64,000 bases of DNA, taken from the NCBI RefSeq assembly GCF_009617575.1, contig NZ_WIXJ01000002.1:496001-560000 (forward strand), given 5' to 3'. Position 1 is the stretch's first letter, and every line of letters starts with the position of its first letter. Under the pieces are notes generated by a model that saw only the letters and a program-made list of their open reading frames with translations, was not told where the DNA came from and did no database searches. A program made the position numbers and the translations under genes. This stretch comes from Rhodocyclus gracilis (GTDB lineage Bacteria; Pseudomonadota; Gammaproteobacteria; Burkholderiales; Rhodocyclaceae). Shown here one piece after another: positions 45,842 through 55,273 of the stretch.

Positions 45842-46648
45842 ATGCACAAGACTGCCGTTTTTGCCCTGAGCCTCCTGAGCATTGCCGTGCTTGGCGCCTG
45901 CAGCAGCACGCCGCCAAACAACGCGCGGCTCGACGAAGCCCGCAGCACCTACCGCGCGGCGCAAGACCAGCCGCAAACCCGAGAGCTTGCCGGCGGCGAA
46001 CTGCGCCTCGCGGGCGACTATCTCAATCGTGCCAACGAGGCGGCGATTCGCGGCGACAAGACCGCCGACATCGAGCATCTGGCCTATCTCGCCCGGCAGC
46101 AGGTCGCCATCGCCGAAGAAACGGGCCGGGAAAAAGCCGCCGAACAGCGCATCAGCCACGCCGACGGCGCCCGCGACAAGGAAAGACTCGCGGCGCGCAC
46201 GCAGGAAGCCGACGCCTCGCACCGGCAGAACCTGCAACTCGAAGCGCAACTCTCCGAACTGAAGGCGACCAAGACCGCACGCGGTCTGGTCGTCACCATC
46301 GGCGACCTGCTGTTCGATACCGACAAGGCGCAGCTGAAGAGCGGCGGACTGCGCAGCGTGCGCACGCTCGCCAACATCCTCAAGGACGCGCCGCAGCGCA
46401 AGGTGCAGATCGAGGGATTCACCGACAGCACCGGCAGCGAGAGCCACAATCAGGAGCTCTCAAGCCGGCGCGCCGAAGCTGTGCGCGACGCGCTGGTCGA
46501 CGCCGGTGTCGCCAGCGAACGCATCGGCACGCACGGCTACGGCGAAGCTTATCCGGTGGCGGGCAACGACAGCGCCGGCAGCCGGCAGTTGAACCGTCGC
46601 GTCGAAGTGATTCTCTCCGACGACAACGGCGTCATCCCATCGCGTTGA
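45842..46648 (+). CDS. OmpA-family peptidoglycan-binding lipoprotein
   Basis: This is a 268-residue outer-membrane lipoprotein with lipobox LGACSS (Cys20). A helical DUF4398-like stretch (about 30-145) is followed by a C-terminal OmpA domain. The latter has GDLLFDTDKAQLKSGG, IEGFTDSTGSESHNQELSSRRAEAV and the diaminopimelate-binding Asp/Arg positions (ending NRRVEVIL). It ties the outer membrane to the cell wall. Ribosome site AAAGGAAA lies before ATG 45842. Partner of the preceding DUF4398 lipoprotein. Confidence 0.92.
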   Translation: MHKTAVFALSLLSIAVLGACSSTPPNNARLDEARSTYRAAQDQPQTRELAGGELRLAGDYLNRANEAAIRGDKTADIEHLAYLARQQVAIAEETGREKAAEQRISHADGARDKERLAARTQEADASHRQNLQLEAQLSELKATKTARGLVVTIGDLLFDTDKAQLKSGGLRSVRTLANILKDAPQRKVQIEGFTDSTGSESHNQELSSRRAEAVRDALVDAGVASERIGTHGYGEAYPVAGNDSAGSRQLNRRVEVILSDDNGVIPSR

Positions 46649-46736
46649 TCCGGCGCATTTCGCAATTCTCTTAAGCCAGCGCGCCGCGCCCTCGCCCGAT
46701 AGCGGCGAGCGCGGCGCAGAGAACTCGCGGCGCCGC

Positions 46737-48092
46737 TCAGAACTCGGCGTGGAAGCGCAGGGCGGTGAAGTTGGCCGGGCCGCGGTCTGCGTTATAGCCG
46801 GGATTGCGGATGTGCTGCACATCCGCCGTCAGATAAACGCCGCGCATGATGTTCACGCTGTAGTACGCCTCGACCACCTGTTCGGGGCGGTAGTTGAGTG
46901 CGCCATCGCCGAGGAAGAAGGAAATACCGCCCGCCGCCAGGTAGCGCTGCCGCTCGGCCGACAAGGCATTGCGCAGATAGCCGAGACCCACGGTGTCGTC
47001 GGCGCGTCCCCAGCGCGCGCCCTTCAGCGAGAAGCCGGTACCCAGCGAGGCGTCGGTTTCGGTGAAGGCGAGCGTTTCCGTCCGGCCATCAGCCTTCATG
47101 GCGCGCAGGAAAAAGCCCAGATCGTCGGCCAGCGCCTGCTCGATGTTGATGCCCAAGCCGGATTTCGTCTTGTCACTGTTACGCACGGCCGCGATGGCTT
47201 GCGGATCGGCGCTGGGATTGGCACGCAGATACGCCAGCGCGTCGTCGAAGCTCGCCATGCGCGCGTGATCGCGCCAGGCGAGCAGGCGTACCTTGCCGGG
47301 CAGGCCCGCGAGCGTGTGCCCCCGCTCGATTTCGATCTGGTCGCCGTAATGGCGACCGATGCGATAGTCGGTCGGCAACATGTTCGGCTCGCGCGGCCCG
47401 GTCATGCGGCCGAAGCGGAAGACCCAATTTTCCTGATACCACTCACCCGCGAAGCCCCAGCCGAAGCCGCGTGCATCGGCGGCGTAGTCGTAGGCGAGCG
47501 GCGCCATGAAACCGGCGTTCATGAAGTGGACGCGCGGGTCCTTGGCGTAGGCGTTGTCGTCAAAAACGTCGAGCGTCGAAAAATTGCCGAGCGTCAGCAC
47601 AAAACGGTTGGTATCGACGTGCCCGGCCATCTGGTTGGCATCGGCCTCGACCACCTCCTCGCCACCGCCGCGATTCCAGGTCTGGCGCAGGAAGAGACGC
47701 TGCCGGTAGAGCGTCGGCGTGGTGCCGGCGGTACGCGTCAGTTCACCGTTGGTAAAACCGCCGGTGCCGTTCAGATCGGAAAACGGCACGCCTTGCGTCA
47801 CTTCCGGGTTGAGATACAACTCGCCGCCTTGCCAGGGACGAAACCCGAGATAAGCGGTCGCCGTCGCCGTATAGCTCTTTTCGGCCTCAGCCGCGAGACT
47901 CTGGCTGCCGCTGTAAGCCGCCCTGAACGAAGACTTCTTCTGCCAGACATAGGTCGTCTGAAAGCGCGCTGTCCATTCCTCGTACTCGTCGCCCTCAGCC
48001 AGGGCAACGGCCGGCGCCAGGGAGGCCATCAGCAAGACGCCGGCGGAGATGCCCGAAAACTTGGAAATTCGAGCAAAAAAAAGCAAAAACAT
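46737..48092 (-). CDS. Carbohydrate-selective porin-like outer-membrane protein (OprB-like)
   Basis: This is a 451-residue beta-barrel protein. The signal peptide has a long hydrophobic stretch and AVALA cleavage. The mature part alternates polar and hydrophobic residues, with aromatic girdle positions, and ends in Phe (RFHAEF), the outer-membrane sorting signature. RQLFLRQTWN-like and GFGWGFAGEWYQENWVFRFGRM segments resemble OprB-type porins. The substrate is not certain. ATG 48092 is preceded by AAGGG; the longer frame to 48185 is charged and unlikely. Transcribed leftward, converging with the OmpA lipoprotein gene. Confidence 0.8.
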   Translation of the reverse strand: MFLLFFARISKFSGISAGVLLMASLAPAVALAEGDEYEEWTARFQTTYVWQKKSSFRAAYSGSQSLAAEAEKSYTATATAYLGFRPWQGGELYLNPEVTQGVPFSDLNGTGGFTNGELTRTAGTTPTLYRQRLFLRQTWNRGGGEEVVEADANQMAGHVDTNRFVLTLGNFSTLDVFDDNAYAKDPRVHFMNAGFMAPLAYDYAADARGFGWGFAGEWYQENWVFRFGRMTGPREPNMLPTDYRIGRHYGDQIEIERGHTLAGLPGKVRLLAWRDHARMASFDDALAYLRANPSADPQAIAAVRNSDKTKSGLGINIEQALADDLGFFLRAMKADGRTETLAFTETDASLGTGFSLKGARWGRADDTVGLGYLRNALSAERQRYLAAGGISFFLGDGALNYRPEQVVEAYYSVNIMRGVYLTADVQHIRNPGYNADRGPANFTALRFHAEF

Positions 48093-48316
48093 AAAAAACC
48101 CTTGAAAAATAACCCTCGGCCGCTGTGGGCGAGCGCGTCGGCTCGTCTCGGCGAAAGCAGAAATATAAAAGCACGCCTCTCGCAAGCCCCCGGCGCTCTG
48201 AGGATATGAAACTAAAGTGACAGCCCGGTGACAATTCGCCTCGCCATGTAGCCGTTTCGGTCTACTAATCGCAGGCGAGTGCCCCCGTGACGTCCTGCCC
48301 GCGATGGCAGGCGGTA

Positions 48317-48841
48317 TCAGGGAAAGCGGCGTATTGGCCGGATTTGCGCGCCATCGAGATAAACCGTTCCCTCCTGAATAGTCCAGGCAAGCTTCATCGA
48401 GCGCGTAGCCAGGCGCGCAAGACTGTCGCTATCGGCCGCCGACAGTACGAAAACCTCAAGATTGCGGTAGCGCTGCAAGGCCTCGGCATTCTGCTTCCAC
48501 CAGCTCTCGGCGCGACTGCCATAGGCGATCACTACCACCTGTTCGGCGCGACCGCAGGCTTTGCGCAGGCGCCCCTCCTCCGGCAATCCCACTTCGATCC
48601 AGCGGCGAATGAGGCCGGTGGGATCGACTTCCCACAGCGCCGCCTCGTCGTCCGCCGACAGACCCTTGCCGAAACGCAGGTCTTCATGGGCATAGAGCGC
48701 GAAGGCGAGCAGGCGTACCATTAGCCGTTCCTCGGTTTCCGAGGGATGCTGCGCCAGCGTCAGCGCGTAGTCGGCGAAATGATTGCGGTCGAGGTCGGCG
48801 AGCTGGAGTTCGGCCTTGAAAACGGTTGATTTGAGCGCCAC
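48317..48841 (-). CDS. yaeQ: YaeQ-family protein
   Basis: This is a 174-residue cytoplasmic protein of the YaeQ family (PD-(D/E)xK nuclease-like fold). Conserved segments are MALKSTVFKAELQLADLDR, HPSETEERLMVRLLAFALYA, DPTGLIRRWIEVGLPEEGRLRKA (by position) and MKLAWTIQEGTVYL. Biochemical role unproven; YaeQ of E. coli was reported to compensate for loss of RfaH. Divergent from lplT. Confidence 0.95.
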   Translation of the reverse strand: MALKSTVFKAELQLADLDRNHFADYALTLAQHPSETEERLMVRLLAFALYAHEDLRFGKGLSADDEAALWEVDPTGLIRRWIEVGLPEEGRLRKACGRAEQVVVIAYGSRAESWWKQNAEALQRYRNLEVFVLSAADSDSLARLATRSMKLAWTIQEGTVYLDGAQIRPIRRFP

Positions 48842-49072
48842 GTCGCCCCCCGCGAAAAGGCGCGATTATGCCACCGACAGCCGCGCATTCCGCCCGTTCT
48901 TCCCGCCGACGCGGCAAAACAAGCGACAAACCCAGCGCAAAGCGCCTGCCAACTCCACGGAAAGCCGCACTGGGCGGGCATTGGCGCAGGCCGCCCCGGC
49001 GCCGCCCCTCGCTAACAAGTTAAAAGCATTCATGGTATAAACCCGCGACACCTCTCGGGACATTTGCTCCGG

Positions 49073-50338
49073 ATGCCTCTCGGCTTCTACATCATCATGG
49101 CCGCGCAGTTTTTTTCCGCGCTGGCCGACAACGCGCTGCTCATCGTCGCCATTTCCGCTCTGCGTGATATGCAGGCGCCGAGCGCCTACGAGCCGTTGCT
49201 GAAGACCTTCTTCACGGTTTCCTACGTCGTTCTCGCCGCTTTTGTCGGCGCCTTCGCCGACTCCATGCCGAAGTGGCGCGTCATGTTCATCAGCAATTCG
49301 ATCAAGGTGGTCGGTTGCGCGATGATGTTCTTCAGCGTTCACCCCCTCATCGCCTATGCCGTCGTCGGTCTTGGCGCGGCAGCGTATTCGCCTGCCAAAT
49401 ACGGCATCCTCACCGAACTGCTGCCACACCGCCTCTTGGTCGTTGCCAACGGCTGGATCGAGGGATTGACGGTCGGGGCGATCATCGTCGGCGTCGTCAT
49501 CGGCGGCACGCTGATCAAGCCCGACATCGCGCAGGCGCTGCTCGCCTTCGACTTCCCGCTGATCACCACCGGCGTCAACACGGTGGGCGAGATGGCGATC
49601 TGTTTCGTCGCGGTGTTCTACCTGCTGGCGGCGATCTTCAATCTCTACATTCCCGACACCGGCGTCGACCACAAGCCCTTCAAACGCAACCCGCTGTCGC
49701 TGATCCATGAGTTCAACCACTGTCTGGCGCTGCTCTGGCGCGACAAGCTGGGGCAGGTATCGCTGGCGGTGACGACGCTCTTCTGGGGCGCGGCGGCCAC
49801 GCTGCAATTCATCGTCATGAAGTGGGCAGAAGCCGCCCTGTCGCTCGATCTATCCAAATCGAGCATGTTGCAGGGCGTTGTCGCCGTCGGCGTCGCGCTC
49901 GGCGCCATGCTGGCAGCGAAGATGATCACGCTGCGCAAATCGGTGCGGGTGATCCCGCTCGGCATTGCCATGGGCTTCATCGTTCTGGTGATGAATTTCG
50001 TGCATGAAATCTGGGTCGCCGTGCCGCTCTTGATCCTCATCGGCGGACTCTCCGGATTCTTCGTCGTCCCGATGAATGCACTGCTCCAGCACCGTGGGCA
50101 CATTCTCATGGGAGCCGGGCACTCGATCGCCGTGCAGAACTTCAACGAGAATGTCTCGATTCTCGTCATGACCGGCGCCTACTACGCGATGATCCGCGCG
50201 GATCTGTCGATCTACTGGGTGCTGACGCTATTCGGCATTTTCGTCAGCGCCATCATGTTCCTCGTCAAACGCCTGCACGAAGCCAATCAGCGCGCCCACG
50301 ACGACGTCATCCATCTCGACGACGGCTGTCTGCACTGA
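49073..50338 (+). CDS. lplT: Lysophospholipid transporter LplT
   Basis: This is a 421-residue inner-membrane MFS transporter with about 12 segments. It flips lysophospholipids inward for re-acylation by Aas. The opening MPLGFYIIMAAQFFSALADNALL is the family signature, and KYGILTELLPHRLLVVANGWIEG and NEN near the C-terminal part also match. ATG 49073 fits the relatives; a TTG at 49064 would add three residues. aas is not in the window. Confidence 0.93.
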   Translation: MPLGFYIIMAAQFFSALADNALLIVAISALRDMQAPSAYEPLLKTFFTVSYVVLAAFVGAFADSMPKWRVMFISNSIKVVGCAMMFFSVHPLIAYAVVGLGAAAYSPAKYGILTELLPHRLLVVANGWIEGLTVGAIIVGVVIGGTLIKPDIAQALLAFDFPLITTGVNTVGEMAICFVAVFYLLAAIFNLYIPDTGVDHKPFKRNPLSLIHEFNHCLALLWRDKLGQVSLAVTTLFWGAAATLQFIVMKWAEAALSLDLSKSSMLQGVVAVGVALGAMLAAKMITLRKSVRVIPLGIAMGFIVLVMNFVHEIWVAVPLLILIGGLSGFFVVPMNALLQHRGHILMGAGHSIAVQNFNENVSILVMTGAYYAMIRADLSIYWVLTLFGIFVSAIMFLVKRLHEANQRAHDDVIHLDDGCLH

Positions 50339-50359
50339 GTGCAGCGCGGCGCTGCCTGT

Positions 50360-50391
50360 GCGGCCGCCCCCCCCGGCTTGCGGCCGCACTC
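50360..50391. terminator. Hairpin between lplT and the uracil-DNA glycosylase gene
   Basis: GTGCGGCCGC and GCGGCCGCAC form a perfect 10-bp stem with a C-rich 12-base loop in the gap between two facing genes. There is no T run; termination is inferred from position. Confidence 0.45.
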
Positions 50392-50445
50392 TGGCGCACC
50401 GTCGCCTCGCGCGGCACACCAGCGATAAGGTGTAGGGTGTATGCG

Positions 50446-51273
50446 TTATTGCGCGGCCGCCTTCGCCTCGCCCATCAGGGCGCGGGCGCGACAGAGGTCT
50501 TCCCAGGCTCGTGCCTTGTCGAGCGGACTGCGCAGCAGGTAAGCGGGGTGATACGTCACCACCAGCGGAATACGCTGTCCGGCGATCTCCCACACCTGCG
50601 GCTTGCCACGCAGGCTGGCCAGCGACACATCGAGCCCCAGAGTCGCCTGTACGGCCGCGCGCCCGAGCAGCACGACAAGACGCGGCTGCAACAGGGCGAC
50701 CTGCCGTTCAAGGTAAGGACGACACGCGGCGATCTCGCCCGCCTCCGGGGTGCGGTTGCCCGGCGGCCGGCATTTGACGGCATTGGCGATATAAACGTCA
50801 TCGCCACGCCGCAGGGAAATCGCCGCCAGCATGGCGTCGAGCAACTTGCCCGCCGCGCCGACGAAAGGCTCGCCGCAGGCATCCTCGTCGGCGCCCGGCC
50901 CTTCGCCGATGAAAAGCCAGTCAGCGGCAGGATCACCAACGCCCAGCACCGCCTGATTCCGCTTTTCGCACAGCGCGCAAGCGCGGCACTCGACCACCTC
51001 ACGACGCAGGGTCTGCCAGGGAGCGTCATCCGCGCCATCGGTAGCCGACGGCGACGCCACGGATATTTCGCCGGTAGTGAGAGAGGCTGAAGGAGGAGCA
51101 CTCGTTTGCACCAGGGCCGACACCTCGCTGGCGCAATCCGCCTCGCCCGACGAGCGACTCTCGGGCGCGTCAACGGAAACCTCAGGACTCGCCTCCGCGG
51201 CAGGAACCGCGCGCAACTTCCACAGCGGCCCCAAGCCCATTTCGATCAGCATGGCCTCGCGCGACAGACTCAC
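50446..51273 (-). CDS. Uracil-DNA glycosylase, family 4 (4Fe-4S)
   Basis: This 275-residue base-excision repair enzyme removes uracil from DNA. Residues about 35-95 are a Ser/Ala-rich flexible region. The catalytic domain begins with CRACALCEKRNQAVLG (cluster Cys) and GEGPGADEDACGEPFVG (motif 1). NAVKCRPPGNRTPEAGEIAAC gives the other cluster Cys, and HPAYLLR is the motif 2 loop. It starts with GTG 51273, which overlaps the rimI stop (GTGA). This fits a tsaB-rimI-udg unit common in betaproteobacteria. The longer frame upstream is a shadow of rimI. Confidence 0.94.
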   Translation of the reverse strand: MSLSREAMLIEMGLGPLWKLRAVPAAEASPEVSVDAPESRSSGEADCASEVSALVQTSAPPSASLTTGEISVASPSATDGADDAPWQTLRREVVECRACALCEKRNQAVLGVGDPAADWLFIGEGPGADEDACGEPFVGAAGKLLDAMLAAISLRRGDDVYIANAVKCRPPGNRTPEAGEIAACRPYLERQVALLQPRLVVLLGRAAVQATLGLDVSLASLRGKPQVWEIAGQRIPLVVTYHPAYLLRSPLDKARAWEDLCRARALMGEAKAAAQ

Positions 51274-51746
51274 GCGGACACCTCGGTCAGGGTACGCGTC
51301 AGCACCAGCGCGTCTTCCCGGCCGTTCTCGGTCGGGTAGTAGCCGCGCCGCACGCCGATCTGGCGAAAGCCGAACGAGCGGTAAAGCGCAATCGCCCGGG
51401 CATTCGACGGTCGCACCTCCAACAGCAGGATGCGCGCGTGCGCGCGACGCGCGACGGTGATCGCCTGTGCCAGCAAGCGCGCACCGTAACCCTTGCCGTG
51501 CCGCGCGCGCGCCACCGTAATGTTGAGCAGGTGCGCGTCGTCCACGGCGAACATGATCACCGCGTACCCCACCAGTTCGCCAGCGACGCGACATACCCAG
51601 CAGCTATAGCCCGTCCGCAGCGAGTCGGCAAAGTTGCCGCGCGTCCACGGAAAGGGATAAACGTCGGTCTCGATCTGCATCAACGCATCGAGATCGTGCT
51701 CGTTCATCGGCAGGATCTCGATCTGCGGCTCAAGGCGGGCACTCAT
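51270..51746 (-). CDS. rimI: Ribosomal protein S18-alanine N-acetyltransferase
   Basis: This 158-residue GNAT acetyltransferase acetylates the N-terminal Ala of S18. Acetyl-CoA binding motif A is VARARHGKGYGARLL, and the C-terminal LEVRPSNARAIALYRSFGFRQIGVRRGYY (by position) is characteristic of RimI. It lies between tsaB and the uracil-DNA glycosylase gene; tsaB-rimI linkage is typical. Confidence 0.95.
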   Translation of the reverse strand: MSARLEPQIEILPMNEHDLDALMQIETDVYPFPWTRGNFADSLRTGYSCWVCRVAGELVGYAVIMFAVDDAHLLNITVARARHGKGYGARLLAQAITVARRAHARILLLEVRPSNARAIALYRSFGFRQIGVRRGYYPTENGREDALVLTRTLTEVSA

Positions 51747-51804
51747 GCCGTCACTCCCGGCAGCTCCCGAATGCAGGCAACACCAGCGCCCCTAACGCGC
51801 GCGC

Positions 51805-52494
51805 TCATGCGCGACCGCCCTGCGCCAGACGCTCGGCGACCGTCAGCGCCACCTTGTCGCGCACATAGACGGGCACCGCATCGGCCGCAGCCACGCGCTC
51901 GCCACGCGCCAGACGGGGAGCCGCCAATCGCGCCACGGCGGAAGCCGCCGGCATCAGTTGCGGCTGGAATGCCGTGGCTTTCGCCTGCAAACGTTCGGCG
52001 AGCAGGGGATAAGCCGCCAGACCATTGCCACAGGCGAGCCAGCCCGCCCCTTCGGGGAGCGGCACATCCTGCGGCGCCGCCACAATAAGCGGTGCCTGCG
52101 CCACGCCGGCGCAATAGACGCCCCAATACACCTCGCCCATACGGGCATCGAGCGCGACCAGCACGCGCTCGCCGCCACTGGACAAAGCCATGGCCTCGAG
52201 CGTTGAAACGGGAATAAGTGGCAAATCGTGCGCCGCCGCCAGCCCCTGCGCCACGGCGCAGGCAACACGCAGGCCGGTGAAAGCGCCCGGCCCATTGCCA
52301 AAGGCAATGCCGTCGAGGTCGGCAAAGCGCAGCGATGCCGCGTCGAGCAGCGCCCGCACGGCGGGCAGCAAGGTGTGCGAATGTGTCGAGCCGGCAGGCT
52401 CACCGGTGACGAAGACGCGCTCGCTGAGCGCACCGTCCAACCACAAAGCCACCGAGCCGGTATCAGTCGAAGTTTCCAGGGCAAGAAGGTTCAT
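51805..52494 (-). CDS. tsaB: tRNA threonylcarbamoyladenosine synthesis protein TsaB
   Basis: This 229-residue ASKHA-fold scaffold protein, with TsaD and TsaE, makes t6A37 in tRNAs that read ANN codons. It begins MNLLALETSTDTGSVAL and has LDGIAFGNGPGAFTGLRVACAVAQGLA (by position) and LVALDARMGEVYWG. The frame runs on upstream to 53322, but that part is a shadow of purA; ATG 52494 is the true start. 58 bases separate it from rimI downstream. Confidence 0.95.
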   Translation of the reverse strand: MNLLALETSTDTGSVALWLDGALSERVFVTGEPAGSTHSHTLLPAVRALLDAASLRFADLDGIAFGNGPGAFTGLRVACAVAQGLAAAHDLPLIPVSTLEAMALSSGGERVLVALDARMGEVYWGVYCAGVAQAPLIVAAPQDVPLPEGAGWLACGNGLAAYPLLAERLQAKATAFQPQLMPAASAVARLAAPRLARGERVAAADAVPVYVRDKVALTVAERLAQGGRA

Positions 52495-52554
52495 GCGCCG
52501 ATTCCACCCGGAGAGAATCACTGCGAAGGCCCCTGCCGGAGCCTCCCTGAGATT

Positions 52555-52592
52555 GTAAAACAAGGCAAGGCCGCGACGCCCAAGGGCGTCGC
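52555..52592 (-). terminator. Terminator after purA
   Basis: On the minus strand GCGACGCC pairs with GGCGTCGC around CTTG just after the purA stop, followed by the T-rich GCCTTGCCTTGTTTT. A reasonable rho-independent terminator that ends the hfq-to-purA transcript. Confidence 0.6.
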
Positions 52593-52597
52593 CCACC

Positions 52598-53905
52598 TTA
52601 CGCGAACGGATGCCGACGCAGAATCGTCTCGTCGCGCTCAGGACCGGTGGAAATGATATCGATCGGCGTTTCGACGATCTCTTCGATGCGGGCCAGATAG
52701 GCTCGCGCGGCCGCCGGCAACTGGTCGAGGCTGCGTACGCCGTAGGTGCTTTCACTCCAGCCCGGCATCGTTTCGAGAATCGGCTCGCAACCGGCGACAT
52801 CGTCGGCCCCCAGCGGCAGCAGATCGACACTGCCGCCGGCCAGACGATAGCCGGTGCAGATGTTGAGTTCCGGCAGGCCGTCGAGCACGTCGAGCTTGGT
52901 AATGCACAGACCGGTGACGCCGTTGATCTGGATCGAACGCTTGAGCGCCGCGGCGTCGAACCAGCCGCAGCGACGCTTGCGCCCGGTGACGGTGCCGAAT
53001 TCGCGTCCCTTCTGCGACATTTGCGTCCCCGGCAAACCGCTGCCGTCGATGTCGAGTTCGCTCGGGAACGGGCCGCCACCGACGCGCGTGCAATATGCCT
53101 TGGTGATGCCGAGTACGTAATGGAGCATGCCCGGACCAACCCCGGAGCCCGCCGCTGCCTGACCGGCGACACAATTGGACGAGGTGACGAACGGGTAGGT
53201 GCCGTGATCGACATCGAGCAGCGTGCCTTGCGCGCCCTCGAACAGCAGGTTGCCACCGGCGCGATTGACGGCGTGCAGCGCCGCCGAGACGTCGATGACG
53301 AGCGGACGGATTTCGTCGGCATCGGCCAGCGCCTGCGCCAGCGTCGCTTCGTAATCGACGGCTTCGGCTCCCAGGAACTTCGTCAGGACGAAGTTGTGGT
53401 AGTCGAGGTTCTCGCGCAAGCGGTCAGCGAAACGGTGCGGGTGAAAGAGGTCGTAGACGCGCAGTGCCCGGCGCGCGACTTTGTCTTCGTAGCTCGGGCC
53501 GATGCCCTTGCCCGTCGTGCCGATACGCGAATCAGGACAGCGCGCCGCTTCGCGCGCACGATCCACCGCCGAGTGATAGGGCAGGATCAGCGGGCAGCCG
53601 GGGCTGACCTTGAGGCGCGAACGAACCTCGATGCCGCCGGCTTCCAGGCCGCGGATTTCCGACAGCAGGTGGTGCGTGTCGAGAACGACGCCATTGCCGA
53701 TATAGCAATTGACGCCCTTGCGCACGATTCCCGAGGGAACGAGGTTGAGCTTGTACTCGGTCTCGCCGATGACCAGCGTGTGTCCCGCGTTATGACCGCC
53801 CTGAAAGCGGACGACGCCTTGCGCGTGATCGGTCAGCCAGTCGACGATCTTGCCCTTACCTTCGTCGCCCCACTGGGTGCCGACGACGACTACGTTCTTC
53901 GCCAT
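52598..53905 (-). CDS. purA: Adenylosuccinate synthetase
   Basis: This 435-residue GTP-dependent enzyme joins IMP and aspartate in AMP synthesis. It has the N-terminal P-loop-like [16 protein letters not shown], the IMP site [21 protein letters not shown] (by position), [19 protein letters not shown] and C-terminal GPERDETI. Full length. It ends the hfq-hflX-hflK-hflC-DUF2065-hisZ-purA run, seven bases after hisZ. Confidence 0.98.
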   Translation of the reverse strand: MAKNVVVVGTQWGDEGKGKIVDWLTDHAQGVVRFQGGHNAGHTLVIGETEYKLNLVPSGIVRKGVNCYIGNGVVLDTHHLLSEIRGLEAGGIEVRSRLKVSPGCPLILPYHSAVDRAREAARCPDSRIGTTGKGIGPSYEDKVARRALRVYDLFHPHRFADRLRENLDYHNFVLTKFLGAEAVDYEATLAQALADADEIRPLVIDVSAALHAVNRAGGNLLFEGAQGTLLDVDHGTYPFVTSSNCVAGQAAAGSGVGPGMLHYVLGITKAYCTRVGGGPFPSELDIDGSGLPGTQMSQKGREFGTVTGRKRRCGWFDAAALKRSIQINGVTGLCITKLDVLDGLPELNICTGYRLAGGSVDLLPLGADDVAGCEPILETMPGWSESTYGVRSLDQLPAAARAYLARIEEIVETPIDIISTGPERDETILRRHPFA

Positions 53906-53912
53906 GTGTTGA

Positions 53913-55091
53913 TCAACCCCTGTTGATTACTTCGATAATCCATTGAGCGTCAGTCTCGCCCGAAGCTCCCGCAACGGCGTTCCTGACCAGACGTCGGTCG
54001 CAGCGGCTGTCTTCCGCGGCGCCCGGCAAGTGTTCCACGACAATTTCCCCTGCCGCGCGCAACTTGGCAATAGTGCCCGCCAGCGGGCTTCCCGCCTGCT
54101 CGGCGAAGGGCGCCGCAATCGCCGCGCGCGGCGCCAGTTGCGGCGCCAGACGGGCAAGTTCGCGCAAATCGAGCGAGAAGCCGGTCGCTGGACGATCACG
54201 CCCGAAGGCCGTGCCACCGCCATCGTAGCGCCCACCGCGCGCCACCGCTCCCGCGAAACCGTGGCGAAAGGCCGCAAAGACGACCCCCGTGTGGTAGTGG
54301 TAGCCCCGCAGATCGGCCAGGTCGAAGGACAAGGGCAGTTCCGGCATGGCGTCGGCGAGGCGTTGCAGCGATTCGAGCGCTGCGGCGAGGGCGGGCAGCG
54401 CCGGCAACTCACGTCGCGCGCGCGCCAGCGTCGTCGCGTCGCCGTAAAGCCCGGGCAGACGCAGGAAGGCCGAACGCCAGGGTTCGGCGATGTCGGCGCA
54501 GGCGGCAGCGAGATTGGTCGCGTCTTTTTGTTGCAGCAGCTTGAATAGCCGCGCTTCGCTCTCAGGCGTGAGGCCAGCAGCCTGCGTCAGCGCACGGAAG
54601 ACACCAACATGGCTGAGGTCGATGCGATCCGCCGGCGCGCCGACGGTCGACAAGGTAGCCGCCATCAGCCGGATGACCTCGATATCGGCCTCGACGCCGC
54701 GATGACCGTAGATTTCGGCACCGAGTTGAATCGGCTCGCGACTCGCCGCCTGATCGGCCGGCAGTGCGTGCAGGATGCTGTCGCAATAGCACAGCCGGAC
54801 AACGCCCTCACGATTGAGCAGATGCGCATCGATCCGCGCGACCTGCGGCGTCATGTCGGCGCGCACGCCGAGCGTGCGCCCGGAGAGCTGGTCGACGAGC
54901 TTGCAGGTACTCAGCATCAGGTCCTGGCCCGAGCCGGTGAGCAGGGAGTCGAGATATTCGACGAGCGGCGGCATCACCAGTTCGAAACCGTGCCGCGCAT
55001 AGAGGTCAAGCGTCAGACGCCGTAGCCGCTCGATCTGTGCCGCTTCAAGCGGCAGCGCGTCGGCCAGGTAGTCGGGAAGCAGCCAGTTCAA
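53913..55091 (-). CDS. hisZ: ATP phosphoribosyltransferase regulatory subunit
   Basis: This is a 392-residue HisRS paralogue that activates short-form HisG in the first step of histidine synthesis; it does not charge tRNA. It opens [17 protein letters not shown], then shows class II synthetase-like blocks ([23 protein letters not shown], by position) and [17 protein letters not shown] degenerate C-terminal anticodon-binding part is also present. True hisS lies 8 kb upstream in this window. Overlaps the DUF2065 gene by four bases. Confidence 0.96.
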   Translation of the reverse strand: MNWLLPDYLADALPLEAAQIERLRRLTLDLYARHGFELVMPPLVEYLDSLLTGSGQDLMLSTCKLVDQLSGRTLGVRADMTPQVARIDAHLLNREGVVRLCYCDSILHALPADQAASREPIQLGAEIYGHRGVEADIEVIRLMAATLSTVGAPADRIDLSHVGVFRALTQAAGLTPESEARLFKLLQQKDATNLAAACADIAEPWRSAFLRLPGLYGDATTLARARRELPALPALAAALESLQRLADAMPELPLSFDLADLRGYHYHTGVVFAAFRHGFAGAVARGGRYDGGGTAFGRDRPATGFSLDLRELARLAPQLAPRAAIAAPFAEQAGSPLAGTIAKLRAAGEIVVEHLPGAAEDSRCDRRLVRNAVAGASGETDAQWIIEVINRG

Positions 55092-55273
55092 TTGAGTACC
55101 ATCAGAAAAATGAGACCGACGAGCATGGTCGACAGACCGATGAAACGGATCTGCCCGTCAGAAAGTTGGATCAGCCGGCGAAAAGCCTCACGCCAGGCCG
55201 TCGGCGCGACGAAGGGAACGACGCCTTCGAGCACCAGCATGAGCGCGAAGGCGGTGAGCAGCGTTTCGCTCAT
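55088..55273 (-). CDS. DUF2065 small membrane protein
   Basis: This is a 61-residue protein with two hydrophobic segments (about 4-24 and 41-60): [20 protein letters not shown] and [19 protein letters not shown]. It belongs to the DUF2065 (YjeT-like) family always found next to hflC in proteobacteria. A role with HflKC is guessed from position only. Four-base overlaps on both sides couple it to hflC and hisZ. Confidence 0.92.
   Translation of the reverse strand: MSETLLTAFALMLVLEGVVPFVAPTAWREAFRRLIQLSDGQIRFIGLSTMLVGLIFLMVLN

Noticed and set aside
46749-48209. A 486-codon plus-strand frame opposite the porin
   Set aside because: The minus strand has signal peptide, barrel pattern and terminal Phe; the plus frame has none.
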